A stretch of DNA of 64,000 bases from Bactrocera neohumeralis (Eukaryota; Arthropoda; Insecta; Diptera; Tephritidae), in NCBI RefSeq assembly GCF_024586455.1, contig NC_065919.1, positions 39,284,839 through 39,348,838 on the forward strand. Direction: 5' to 3'. Positions 33,304 through 44,158 of this stretch are shown in pieces. The position numbers and the translations under genes were made by a program. Position 1 is the stretch's first letter. Each line of letters opens with the position of its first letter. The notes beneath the pieces were generated by a model. The model was given only the letters and a program-made list of their open reading frames with translations, was not told where the DNA came from and searched no databases.

Positions 33304-33720
33304 TTATTCTGCCCACTGTGTCGTGAAGAAAATCCGTTTGTTGTCGTACCTTTCTTTAAGGATACTCCACGCTGCTTTGTTATTATCGGCTAGTATCTGT
33401 AAATGTTGAATCAGACGAGCAGCTTCACCTTTCAAGCAAAGGCGTAAATGAAGCATTTTTTCAGAACTAGATATTTGTTCGTTGTTGTGTACCATGTCTT
33501 GGAACACGTTGAAAAAATTAGCTCATTCTTTTATTTCCCCATAGAAGTTTGGAATTTTCAGTTTTTCCAATTCCAAATTATGACGAAATGCTATTTTTGG
33601 CTCTTCAATTTTTAAGCCATTTTTTAGACGAAATACTGTGCTACTATTTCGTCGTAAGCTTCCTTAATTTCCAAATTAAAATGCTCGTCCTCTTAAGAAA
33701 ACCTATCAGACACCCAATTA
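33304..33720 (-). pseudogene. Bel-Pao gag, DUF1759-like part
   Basis: From about 33,720 the minus strand reads EIKEAYDEIVAQYF, a stop, then in another frame LEKLKIPNFYGEIKEWANFF and FQDMVHNNEQISSSEKMLHL, LRLCLKGEAARLIQHLQILA and AWSILKERYDNKR. These are the characteristic steps of the DUF1759 gag domain, including P.F.G....W..F. Its 5' part is missing and at least one frame change lies near 33,530. It breaks again at 33,304 before the zinc-knuckle segment. Confidence 0.8.
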
Positions 33721-33752
33721 TCGACTTTTGGCAATGATGAAAAGGGCCAATA

Positions 33753-34180
33753 TCAATGGTAATCGGAAGGGGCCGAGCCTAGTAAATACGTGATGTAGCA
33801 GTTCCCAGCCAAGTACTTTGATTGTATCCTAAACCGATGTGACCTTGTGTGCTGGTGCATTGTCGTGTAACAAAAGTACCGTATAACAAAATTACTTCGC
33901 CGTGTCCTCCGACCCATTCTGGTTGTTTTTCGACCAATACCACACATGGTATACCACACCCTTCTGAGCAGTCGATGCTGATAGTTGTCCCTGATTAACC
34001 CATGATTTTTTCCATTTAGGGTTCTAAAAATAAATCTATTTTTCATCGTTAGTTACTATTCGATTTACTTTGAAGCAAAATTTCACAAGTTTTTTTTTCC
34101 ATTTGTCTTTTAATCAATTCATGTGGCACTCATTTTCCAAACTTTTGGATCTTTCTCATAGCTTTCAAAAGGTTTGAAAA
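33753..34180 (-). pseudogene. Mariner transposase relic
   Basis: Read on the minus strand, RIVTNDEK then a stop and IYF (near 34,060) is the first catalytic Asp region. VLLLHDNAPAHKVTS near 33,870 is the second, and APSDYH at 33,753 the third. Frames differ between pieces. The order and HDNAPAH motif establish a Tc1-mariner transposase. N-terminal and C-terminal parts are lost. It ends about 30 bases beyond the gag start of the Bel-Pao element. Confidence 0.75.
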
Positions 34181-34858
34181 TGTTTTTTGGAACAAAAAAT
34201 TAACGCTTTTCGCAAATCATCACTTCGGTACAAAATTTCACATTTCAACACAGTGATTAAATGTTGTTTGTTTAATGACTGTAAGGTTATTGAAGTCTTT
34301 TTCGATTATATATACGAACTAAAATTTAAAGTAATGTTAACCTCCAGTTAGCTTGAATATTCAATTGAAAATTCCACATAGCACCATTTTCATCACCTTC
34401 TTTTTTTCATTGTGACATTGAGACATCAGCGTTTCGATGAATTCAAATTTATGTTATTGCATAAATTATCACGGAAATTTCATTGCTATATTTAGCTATT
34501 TTGGCATTTCATAATATTCTACCCCATAAATCATAGGCGCGGAAATGTGAGTGAGTAATTTATGTAAAATTTGTGTTAGTGGAAAATTATCATTATTTTT
34601 GGAAATTTAGACTTTTATGAAAATATTATATATGGTGTACAACCAATTAATCGATTTAACAGCCGGCTCAGGTTCGTAGTTTTGACTGATTTTAGCGTAG
34701 CTCAAGCGATGCATATGTATGAACTAATGAATTTTTAAGTTTGCCAATTAATATTGTACTGTTTCGTGCAAAAGTCTGAAATACACGAACTACATTTTTT
34801 TATAAGGAATTTTACTTTTGAAACCTAGTTATGTATGGATATGTAATACCATGTAATT
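34181..34858. other. AT-rich stretch, possible mariner flank
   Basis: May contain the eroded N-terminal half of the neighbouring mariner relic (no readable motif). Otherwise featureless. Confidence 0.3.
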
Positions 34859-35232
34859 TTGAACTCGACCAAATATTCGTTTAACTGCTCAGATGTTAAA
34901 TTTACGAAAGTCCTCAAGAGACTCAAACGAAGGGTCAATCGTTTCCGACAAGACATCGCATGGAAGTTGCACCACGACAATGCCCCGGCACACACCGCCT
35001 TTCTTGTGAACAGCTACCTAACCAAGGCCGGTATCCCAACGCTTCCGCAACCGCCCAACAGCCCAGATGTAGCCCTCCTTGCCTCAAAAGGCCGATGAAA
35101 GGCAAGCTTTTGAGACGGCTCTCGGCTCTCAAGGCTATTCCGGAGAATGCTTTCCGTGACGCCTTCAATGCTTGGAAATCGCGCTGGCAGCGCTGCATCG
35201 AAGCAGAAGGAGCTTATTTTGAAAGAATGTAA
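34859..35232 (+). pseudogene. Tc1-mariner transposase C-terminal relic
   Basis: KVLKRLKRRVNRFRQDIAWK then LHHDNAPAHTAFLVNSYLTK carries the second catalytic Asp, and QPPNSPDVALL the region before the third, whose ADFFLF-type continuation is deleted. The second frame, RPMKGKLLRRLSALKAIPEN, AFRDAFNAWKSRWQRCIEAE, GAYFERM, is the C-terminal end. The family might be the rosa-type DD41D group, but the spacing cannot be counted through the deletion. The stop is followed by AATAAA. Confidence 0.8.
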
Positions 35233-36734
35233 CGATTGGTTCAATAAATTTTTATAAATCGACTTTGTTACTTTTGTACAAACCATAAATTATGAGAATG
35301 TTATGACCAAATCTGTGAAGATGAAATTTTTTTGTATTTTTTGTAATTCCAGCCATGAGGTCTTAACGTGACATACTTTTAAAGATTTTGGTTCTGTAAG
35401 CTTAAACTCTTCAGTATTCTATTTATTCAAAGAGTTATATAGAATTAATCAATTCAACGCATTATTCCGATAACCGTCATATATCTATGAACCATGGTCT
35501 TTATGGAGCATATTGCGGGAGGAGTCTAAAATCGTAAATAGTGAAATTCAGCAAATATTCCAAATAAAAGCATTTTTACGCAAATTTCTATATTGAAAAT
35601 TGACAAATACAAGTACTCGTAGATTCAATTGCGCACTTATTTATTTCAATACAAAATTGATGAGCATAAAAATGATTTTAAATCCACCAGCTGTGCGGCA
35701 CCACTGATGCTCAACCATTTCAAGCCGCATTTGCTGCACTTCACTGCTCAAAAATAAATAAATTGATTTGGTTTGCTAGGGATTCCATCAACTGAGCCAT
35801 GGTGGTGTTGGCTTATGGCTTTTCCGTGGCGTGCGCAATTCCCGGTGGACTCACTGTCCTAATTCGATGTACGAGTATTTGTGCGTCTAACGGAAAATAC
35901 GAGCATATATGAGCGTGAGCGTGGACAAAAAAGATAGACAAAATTAATGGTGATGGTGAAAAGTAAAAATAAATGAAATAAAGTGTAACGGTCAGAAGAG
36001 ATATTCGACAACCGAGCTGAAGCATAGAATTTTATTTGTGTTCCGAACTATCGCCTGAGACTCAAATAGTTGTTTCGGACTGGATTATGATGGTTGTGCC
36101 TTTTCCTTTTCTACTTCATTTCACTTTTCGGTAGTTCAGCTTAAGCGTTCTGGCTGTCTCCTCGCATTAACACCGAAATGTGCACATAAATTTGTGAAGC
36201 ATGAAAGTTAACCTCCAGAGACAATTTATATGCCATGAGCAAGCAATAAATTTGCTAACGAATATAAAATTCATAGCCATTGCTGAAGCCGTTAGTGAAG
36301 ATTGGATGCAGTAAAAATTTTAGTGTTGCAAAATAGTTTGTAGCCATCTACCGGCGTTCATATGCAGATACTTTCTTTGTTCATTCGTTATTTCACAACT
36401 GAAAAATGGTTCTAGTAAATCGCCGAAATACAATGGCGACCTATATGTGTATGTGTGCTGCAACACATATAGGTCAACATTGCCCATACATTTCTAATTG
36501 ACAATTCATATTTACATAAGTCGATAATTTTCTTCACTTCCTTATTTGCATTGTGATTATTGCGATGATTCTATTCATGACGGTCATGGCTTGCGTTGGT
36601 CCTGCTTAAATTGTAATACTATATTGCAATAGATCAACATATTTAAGGTTTATAAGCATAAGCGGAATGGTTTGAATGAATTCAGTCGAGAATTTTAAAC
36701 CTTCACCGAAAAAATTTAGACATTATGTACAACA
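35233..36734. other. Non-coding stretch with one hairpin
   Basis: No gene seen. GACCTATATGTGT (36,438-36,450) pairs perfectly with 36,463-36,475 across a 12-base loop. A 70-codon frame at 36,025-35,813 (minus) lacks a domain. Confidence 0.4.
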
Positions 36735-37806
36735 GGGCCGGTCGTCCATATAGGCAGGTTAGGCGATTTCCTATGGCGCAAGAGTTTTAGGGCGACATTT
36801 TGGCAAATTATCTTTACACATTTTACATAAATTACAAAATTACTTTGTTTACTTTATTCGTATATGTGGGAATGAAACGATAAGGCAGCACAGAAAAGGC
36901 AGAAAAAGAAGAAGATCAGGAAGACGAGTAAGAAGAGTACGACGTGCGGCAAGATAGAGCTGAATTAATTTTAATATAAATCGTTTTTCCTTTGTATTCT
37001 TGAAATCAATAGTTTTGTTTAATAAACCACATTATTAATTTGTTAAATATAATTAATCTTGTCTACATAATTGATCTTGCCCACACATATAATATATACA
37101 AGTCATATTTCATATTTGGAACGAAGTTCCTTACGGCAGGCTTGGAGAAGATAGGAATTTTGCTGCGGGACCTAACTGAAAAAAAGTGATAGTAAACCCG
37201 TAATGTTGGTAGTGTGACCGCTACATCGCTTGACTACAAGACAAAAATATTTAACATCATTTTTGGATTAGCAACCCAAAACTAGCAAGAAATAACATCG
37301 AACTTCACCGTCGTAAAATGAGTGCAAATTAGCGCAACTTATGAATTGCATAAACTTTACTTAACAACCATTTAACTGTCAGTACAACTTTGGCTTACTT
37401 GATGGTTGGAAGTTCAAATGAATTTCACAGACTCGTTTTTTCTTAGGCGCAGCACATCAATTTTGGCCTAAACATTTTTGTCATCATAATATAAATAAAA
37501 ACTAATGTTCATTTTAGCAATTATTCATATTTTCGTAAGAGAAATAATTAAATTTACTTCTCTTTTTTGTTTAAAAATTTTCGGCTGTTTAATTATCTCT
37601 CTAATATTCATTTTTAAGGTTGACAACACCAATCAAACTACGACTGAAAATGGTTGAAAATCGTAATACCAAACAAATAATGGTGTAACCGAACATTTCA
37701 TACCGAAGTTAAGTTGCTTGAACTTTAATTCAACTCAGTTGAAAACCGTAATAAATAATAATTTGGTATTTGCCGAGGGCGGTATATTGTCTCGGGCCGG
37801 CCCCAT
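36735..37806. mobile_element. hAT-like non-autonomous element with GGGCCGG termini
   Basis: Left end CAGGGCCGGTCGTCCATATA (36,733 on) and right end CTCGGGCCGGCCCCATTG (about 37,790-37,807). Read in reverse, the right end is GGGGCCGGCCCGAGAC. The shared GGGCCGG core and the initial CAGGG are typical of hAT termini. The 1.07 kb interior is AT-rich without a transposase; one purine-rich stretch (36,880-36,960) is open but unrecognisable. No 8-bp target duplication is evident. Confidence 0.45.
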
Positions 37807-38039
37807 TGAATAATTGTTCAAATCGTTTGATAGTCTATATACCATAATTCTTCGAATCCTCTAACCTAAACGTCCACCGATGGAGTGTTAACGAGATCTT
37901 TTGTTTAGAAAATATTTCTACCCTGAACATTGATCTAATACCATAAATCTCGTTTCACCTTGCCCTCAATGCGCGAAACAGTCAAGATCTAAAGGGTGCA
38001 ATTCGTTGAAACCACCAAAGCTAACCTCAACAAGAACTT
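37807..38039. other. Short spacer
   Basis: No feature recognised; it may hold the C-terminal end of the adjacent Tc1-like relic. Confidence 0.3.
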
Positions 38040-38737
38040 TTGCGAAAATATAAAATTCATTGTATTGCTCATATGTACAATAAATTTTCGTACGGGCTCC
38101 TTTCCGTGATACTCTGCGCCAAATTCCTTTCAGAAGACCGGAGTGTGCGTGTTCGCAATTTTATCTACATAGCTATTGCTTGCTTAACGGTATCGGTCCA
38201 AAACGTGAATCTATCTGCTCACCGAAGTGTTCTCTCAATAAATCTTTTGATTGATGAGATGTGTGGGAAGTGGCGCTGTCATGTTCAAACCAAATGTCGC
38301 CGAATCACGAACTTGAATTTTAGGTAACAAATAGTCGATTATCATAGCATGATACCGACCGATGATTCCGCCGGACCACAAACCACACTAAACCGCTGAT
38401 TTTCCTGGATGAAATGGCAGCTTTTGAATCTCTTAAGGTTGCGCCAAGTTGTTCCATACATCAGTCCGAGTTGCTGCGAACGGCGCCGACTTTCCACGGT
38501 ATTCGTATTCGCTCTCAGCTATGGCTGCTATATGTTCTTCACTGAGTGCTGGACGTGGTCTCTTTGGTCGAATATTATCCAATAATGAATGCTGGGCCTC
38601 TAGATGGGTAATGGTAGGCCGATTATGTTGACCATAAATTGAGCGAAGCGCGCGAAACACATTTTTTCCAGAATTTAAATTTTCGTAGTGAAGTTGAACG
38701 ATTTGTAAGCGTTGTTCAGGCGTAAGTCTTTCCATGA
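38040..38737 (-). pseudogene. Tc1-like transposase relic (MERLTPEQR family), copy 1
   Basis: From 38,735 the minus strand reads MERLTPEQRLQIVQLHYENL and FRALRSIYGQHNRPTITHLE, the DNA-binding start of a Tc1-like family widespread in insects. RPRPALSEEHIAAIAESEYE follows, and then an abrupt jump to a piece near 38,350-38,410 that corresponds to the VWCGLW-type core. The equivalent of the 56.3 kb copy (ALITDYLIPEI-type stretch, then SINQKI-like residues) continues to about 38,230. Large internal deletions and shifts exist. It shares orientation and structure with the copy at 55.94-56.66 kb. Confidence 0.78.
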
Positions 38738-38789
38738 TGAAATGCCAAAATATACTGAACAAAAATAACATGGCAGCTTGACACGACTA

Positions 38790-39463
38790 ACGCGAGATCA
38801 ATCAAAAAAGGCTATTGAAAAAAGTACATCTACTTGGATGACCCGTTACATGAAAGTATAGCTCCACACAAGAGAGCATGTACAAAAGAAATAAGAGACA
38901 CCATTTATTAACTGCATGACGAGGATACTACTGACGGGATGCGAACAAACATATTACATTTCACGTATATTTATGCCAGTTTTTATATAGTCTGTAACTA
39001 GAAACTAATGACGTTATACAAATGCTGTCCAAGGAATGCTTATGCATGGCAAATGCCAGTCAGATGCTGAAAGAAAAGGTATTGGATAACAGATAGGGTG
39101 GTAATTTAGTATACGTAAAAAGCAGACAGCAAAGACCTATTATTAATGTAAAGAGGCAGTACATGTAATCTCATCTCAGCTCGAGGAATGCCAAAGCGCC
39201 ACAAATATTTTAGTTTGCCGATATCAATCGTACGCTTTATTTGCGATATCTTTGATATATGAACTTATGAACTACGCCATATTGAACCCTTTTAGATTGA
39301 CTTACATATTGAGTCTGGTTGAGTTCTTAGAGTGTCTTGTGTACAAGCAAATATTATGAAATAACCAAAATTATTAGGATGAGGATATGTGATGACTTTT
39401 GGAAGCACTTTTTTCCAGACTACGAGGTTAACGTATACATTTCAATTTATTTATTATGCACTT
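38790..39463. other. Non-coding stretch
   Basis: No gene, repeat boundary or motif recognised between the Tc1-like relic and the dispersed repeat. Confidence 0.4.
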
Positions 39464-40718
39464 GCAACCAGTTGCTACAGAGTATTATAATTTTGTTCAC
39501 CTAACGGTTGTACGTATCACCTAAAACTAAGCGAGATAGATATGTATAGAGATACATAATGTATATATAAATGATCAGGATGACGAGAAAAGTTGAAATC
39601 CGGTTGACTGTCTGTCTGTCTCTCCTTGCAAGCTATAACTTGAGTAAAAATTCAAATATCTCGATGAAAGTTGTTATGTGGGTTCCTTGGTGGAAAAAAA
39701 TAATCGAGTTCGTAGATGGGCGTAATGGAAAACACATAAAGTGCCATAACTAAGGACTAATTTACGATATAAAACTGTAATTTGGTATAGAGGATCGCAG
39801 TAGCAAGGGGCACTTGTCGAAAAATATTTTTTGAATAAGTGGTCGTGACCCCGCCCTCTAACAAGTTTATTATATATGTATATCTCCTAAACCACTTAAG
39901 CTACAACAACCAAATTTGCTGAGTACAAATCTTAAAAGAACTTCTACCGACAGTGTGAAAACGGATGAAATCGGAGGATAACCCCGCTGACTCTCCATAT
40001 AGCACAATTTTAAATTTTATTTCCAGTACACAAATCAAGAAGCGATTATTGTAATGGAATTAAACTTTGCACGAATAATGTCTTTAGTGTATGCCACCTT
40101 AGAAAAAAAAATTGTTCAAATCAAACCAAAACTCTTCAAGACCATAGGTACCGAATATGTGGACCCCAGTACCTATAGTTGACTTTTGATCGAAAATATC
40201 GGTTAATGTTTGAGATAATCAATAGAAATTCAGGCAGGATCCTTTTCCAGCATTAGTTATTCTGTGTATCCAAAATGGGTGGAATCGGGTCAATGCTTCC
40301 CTAAGCTCCAATATACCTAATATAAAGATTTTCGAACTTCTTGGCGACTTTATGCTGGATATCAGCCAATATTTGAGTTATCTCAATGACAATTTCAGAA
40401 CGTATTTTACTCATAATATTATATCATTGCGCCTAAATTGGATACAATTGGGCGAAAACTTGACCTAGCCCCCATATAACCATTACCAGGATTTTCAAAC
40501 ATCCGTCTGATTTTGTGTAATGAATTTGGTTTTTCTAACAAATCTTATGCCAAATATATCTGTAGGTCAGTGTATAAGTTATATATGGTGTATGTATGTA
40601 TAAAATTCCTTAGATTCCGATCCTTTGTTTAACGGTTTACAACCTGGATTTCATTCTTTCAAGTTGCAAGAGTATAAAATGTTCGGTTGTACCCGAACTT
40701 AATCCTTTCTTAATTGAT
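39464..40718 (+). repeat. Dispersed fly repeat, copy D (most complete)
   Basis: The left end is GCAACCAGTTGCTACAGAGT, followed by CACCTAACGGTTGTACGTAT, AAGCGAGATAGATATG and ATGATCAGGATGACGAG. The body contains GGTTGACTGTCTGTCTG, GACCCCAGTACCTATAGTTG and ATCGAAAATATCGG. The right end reads TTGCAAGAGTATAAAATG then TTCGGTTGTACCCGAAC. It is about 1.25 kb with no credible protein. It is the reference for copies A (8-648), B (5,830-6,545, inverted), C (25,216-25,892) and F (45,872-46,345). Confidence 0.75.
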
Positions 40719-41744
40719 TTTTTATACATTTATTAATCACCACACACGTACTATGTAGTTTCTGATATACAATTATATCCTATGAATATGCTTTTATCAT
40801 TTTCACCTCATTTTTCTTCTACAACGGTAATAAAATATAACAGTTATTTTAAGCGTGTACATACAGCTATTAAATATTGACGTTTGCAAAAGTTATATAT
40901 GGGTACAACATTTTGCATTCATATGGCACTTATTCACAGCAAAAACTATTTCAGACATTAGCAGTTGGACGAAGGAAGCCTTATGAAAGACACATCTGTC
41001 ACCCGTGCGATGCAAATGAAGTTGAACCTTATCCTATTCCATCTGGGTTGATTGAATGATGTATAAATAAATGCGATATGATTGCGTCCTCATACAAATT
41101 CCACACAAACATTAATGCAGTGAATGGCGCAGGAAAGAATGAACAGTTTTCCATAGAGTCACACTGTTTTCACAACATAAAATAGGCACAGTAGCTGAGG
41201 GAATTAAGTTCAAAACTGGCAGGTCTTGAAAAATTCTATATAACTATGTATTAATTCCAACTCGAATAAAATAAAGGTAACACAGCACCTAGCATCTTTT
41301 GTCCAAGTGGTCCATTTTGCTATCTTATTACAATTTTATTTGAATACAATGCAACAAAATATTATATCTGCTAAAAGTTGATGATGATATTGGTCCGCCA
41401 TGACGAATACGCAACATTAAAAAAGCTACTGGCCATGGAATGGTCATGCTTCTCGAAAAACTTGTTCAATTTAGAGAAAGTATAGGCGTATATTGTCCGT
41501 CCTGATTATAACCAACTTTTTGGTCATATAAGGAAATATGTACACAAATAACGTTTTCTCAAAATTTTCGTAATAAATTATTTGTGTTCTCTTCGAAACT
41601 GCGCCGAGTAATTTATGCCGCTTATCTGCCATATGAATGATGCAGTTAACCCAAACCATTTTTCTGACCTCCAACTAAACAATTACAGATATTTCCTCGG
41701 TCTGTAGATACGAAGTTTTTAACACCCAAAAGTAAACGTCGAAG
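40719..41744. other. AT-rich stretch without a confirmed gene
   Basis: A 67-codon minus-strand frame (41,674-41,471) reads VWVNCIIHMADKRHKLLGAV, protein-like but unidentified. A short plus frame at 40,877-41,059 has no domain. No splice structure could be built. Confidence 0.3.
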
Positions 41745-42340
41745 ATGCTCTAAATTATCAGCGTAACGAGTTGTGTCGATTCAGCCATGTCCGTATGTCC
41801 ATCTACCTGTATTTACGAGAACTAGACCCTCAGTTTTTGAGATATCAATCTGAAAACTTTCACACGTCCTTTTCGATTCTTTCGGACTTGTCGGAACCGT
41901 TGAAACGGGCCCACAATAGCATATATGTAAATAAGTGCCATACAAATTAACAATCAAAATCATGGGATTGTCTAGAAAACTATTTTGTTCGACGAGATAA
42001 CTTCACAAAAGATATATTTCACGTAATTTAGGTCAACGAATTGCATTAGGGAATGAATGCGGTAAACACATAAAAATTTACACCCGAACTGGTACAAAAG
42101 GTTTCATAGGAGCTGGTGTAAAAATAAGACGATTGGCGTGGTAGCTTTAGGTGAAAACTCATATCTCAGGACACATTCCAGCGAGATCTACCAAATTCGG
42201 TAGAAATTATGACAATCCCACACTTCAAGGCGGAAATGTGTAAAAACGTTTTTAAAATCAAGTTTAGGCGTACATTTTAGCGCAGAATGCTAATCTTCGC
42301 GAGATTTTTTTCGCCTACAAAACGTATCGCTGTTAGCCAC
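41745..42340 (+). repeat. Second dispersed repeat family
   Basis: AATTATCAGCGTAACGAGTT with a GTGTCGATTCAGCCATGTCC block, GAGATATCAATCTGAAAAC, CACACGTCCTTTTCGATTC and GGTGAAAACTCATATCTCAG are words of a dispersed fly repeat distinct from copies A-D. It is non-coding. Confidence 0.5.
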
Positions 42341-42389
42341 CTTTTAGATAACGACAGGGGCCGGAGGCGTGTCATGTCCGTATCGCGTA

Positions 42390-44158
42390 ATTGATTAGAA
42401 AATTGCAATGCACCCAACTTTTCCTGGTATTATACCAAGTTTGGCAATTTAGCTACCAAATGTCGTCAGCCTTGTTCTTACGCACAGCCGGAGCCAGCAA
42501 ACCACTCACAATAGGCAAGCTTCAACAAGTCTGTTTTCCGCAAACGGTTTACCCGTTTCTTGCTATAGGAAGGTTACTATCAAGCTCAATATTAATTTGC
42601 GCGAATTTCTTTGGTGCTTCATTTTAACCATGCTATTTTCGGTCGACTCGCCTCGTAGGTCGCACAACTCCACTCAAGGCACTGTGCTCATTGACGAAAT
42701 TAACAACTTCGACAATTTCTACGAACCATATAAAGTTTAAAAAATCAAAAAATTTACCTCAATCATTCGTTCTACATAATTAGGCACTTGAACAAATGCA
42801 TTTGTGCATACCTCCTCGCGACCACGCTAACAACTACTCTTGCCGAATTTGAGCTTTTAATAAAACTCCGCATTTGTTGCCCTTCCAATAGCAAATGGAC
42901 CAGAATGCTGCATTTAGTATGAAAAGCGGATAGATTATTGAGGTCATGTGGAGCCTACGGAGCTTTGAATGATGGACCGTGCCGGACAGATATCCGCTGC
43001 CTGTTTTAGCAGGTAAAATTATATTTTCAAAAACTGATATGGAAAAGACCTTCCCCAGGTGCCGATACACCGCGATGACATTTTCAAAACCGCCATAACC
43101 ACTTGGCCTGAGAGCGTAGCTGAAACGTTTCAGCGTGTAAGCAACGAGGTTTTCGCGGATTCGACTTCACACTCGCATACATGGATGATGTTTTTACCGC
43201 ATCGAAATCTATTGAGGATCATAAGAAACACCTCGCTGTTCTGAATCAAGTTATTAACGGTGCTCTTCAACCACTAGACTTTTTTTCACGCATGTTTTCA
43301 TACGCAGAAACACGCTACAGTACCTACGACTGCGAGTTTACCGCTCTTTACTTCGCAATGCGCCGCTTTCGTTACATGGTAGAGGGCCGTGTTTGCCATG
43401 TATATGCCGACCACAACCCACCCGTTTTGCTTTTCACCAGCATTTGACAGACAAGCCAGAGAGCTGGACTTCATATCGTAGGCGACGACGCAGACAATGT
43501 TGCAGCTGACCTGATTTCGCGAATACAACGCCTTTACCGCTGTTTCAATCACCTATGATGAGCTTGCGTATGACCAAGCTAACGGCGAGGAATTAAATTT
43601 GTGTTTAAGCCATTCTTTAAAATTCAGAAGATTTGCTTTACCTTCTAGCTCGGTGAAAGTTGTTTACGACATATCGACAGGCCGTATCCGCCCTTTTGTG
43701 ACAGCTAGGTTTCTGCAAGCATTACCTATCACATCCAGGGATGCGCACCACTGCTAAGGTAATGATTGAACATTCTGTTTGGAATTCAATGCGACTTTAA
43801 ATTGTTTGCTTAAAATTGCGCTCAGTGGCATCGGAGCAAAATCATTCGCCATAACAGTAGTTTGTGACAACGCAAGCCCCGCAACGCTTTGACCACTTAC
43901 TCATAGACATAATTGGCCCCTTTCCATTGTCGGAGTGCAACAAGTATTGCTGCTTCACCTCTAGGCCAGGCGGGTCAATATCTAACATGACAGCTACGGT
44001 TGTTTCCTAGGTCTTACTCAGTGGCTGAATAACGCGTTTTGGAGTACTCATCGACATCACGCCCGTTCTCGGTCACAACTTAGAGACCGCGTTATTCCAC
44101 GAGCTCTTGCAATGATTTGGAGTTTCGCACCTGCAAAACTACACCATATCACCCACCG
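42390..44158 (+). mobile_element. Ty3/gypsy retrotransposon relic, CsRn1-like
   Basis: In order on the plus strand: a gag knuckle remnant (YYTKFGNLATKCRQPCSYAQ, near 42,440), reverse transcriptase (VPIHRDDIFKTAITT near 43,059, and AYMDDVFTASKSIEDHKKHL with the YxDD box near 43,177), RNase H (FFSRMFSYAETRYSTYDCEF and HVYADHNP), then VYDISTGRIRPFVTARF (43,660) and integrase debris (LIDITPVLGHNLETALFHEL near 44,050). The STGRIRPFVT stretch and YMDD box resemble the CsRn1 branch. Many stops and shifts; no LTRs. At 44,158 the text changes abruptly to an RTE LINE. Confidence 0.75.

Larger units (their letters stand above)
29540..33720 (-). mobile_element. Bel-Pao LTR retrotransposon with env-like region, reverse transcriptase deleted
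   Basis: Reading down the minus strand: gag DUF1759-like region (33,720-33,300), zinc knuckles and Bel-type protease (33,098-32,628), integrase (32,600-31,272), DUF5641-like tail (31,267-30,599), an inserted mariner fragment (about 30,600-30,366) and an env-like region (30,365-29,540). The order matches env-bearing Bel-Pao elements such as roo. The reverse transcriptase and RNase H region is absent through an in-frame fusion near 32,020. LTRs were not identified. Confidence 0.85.
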
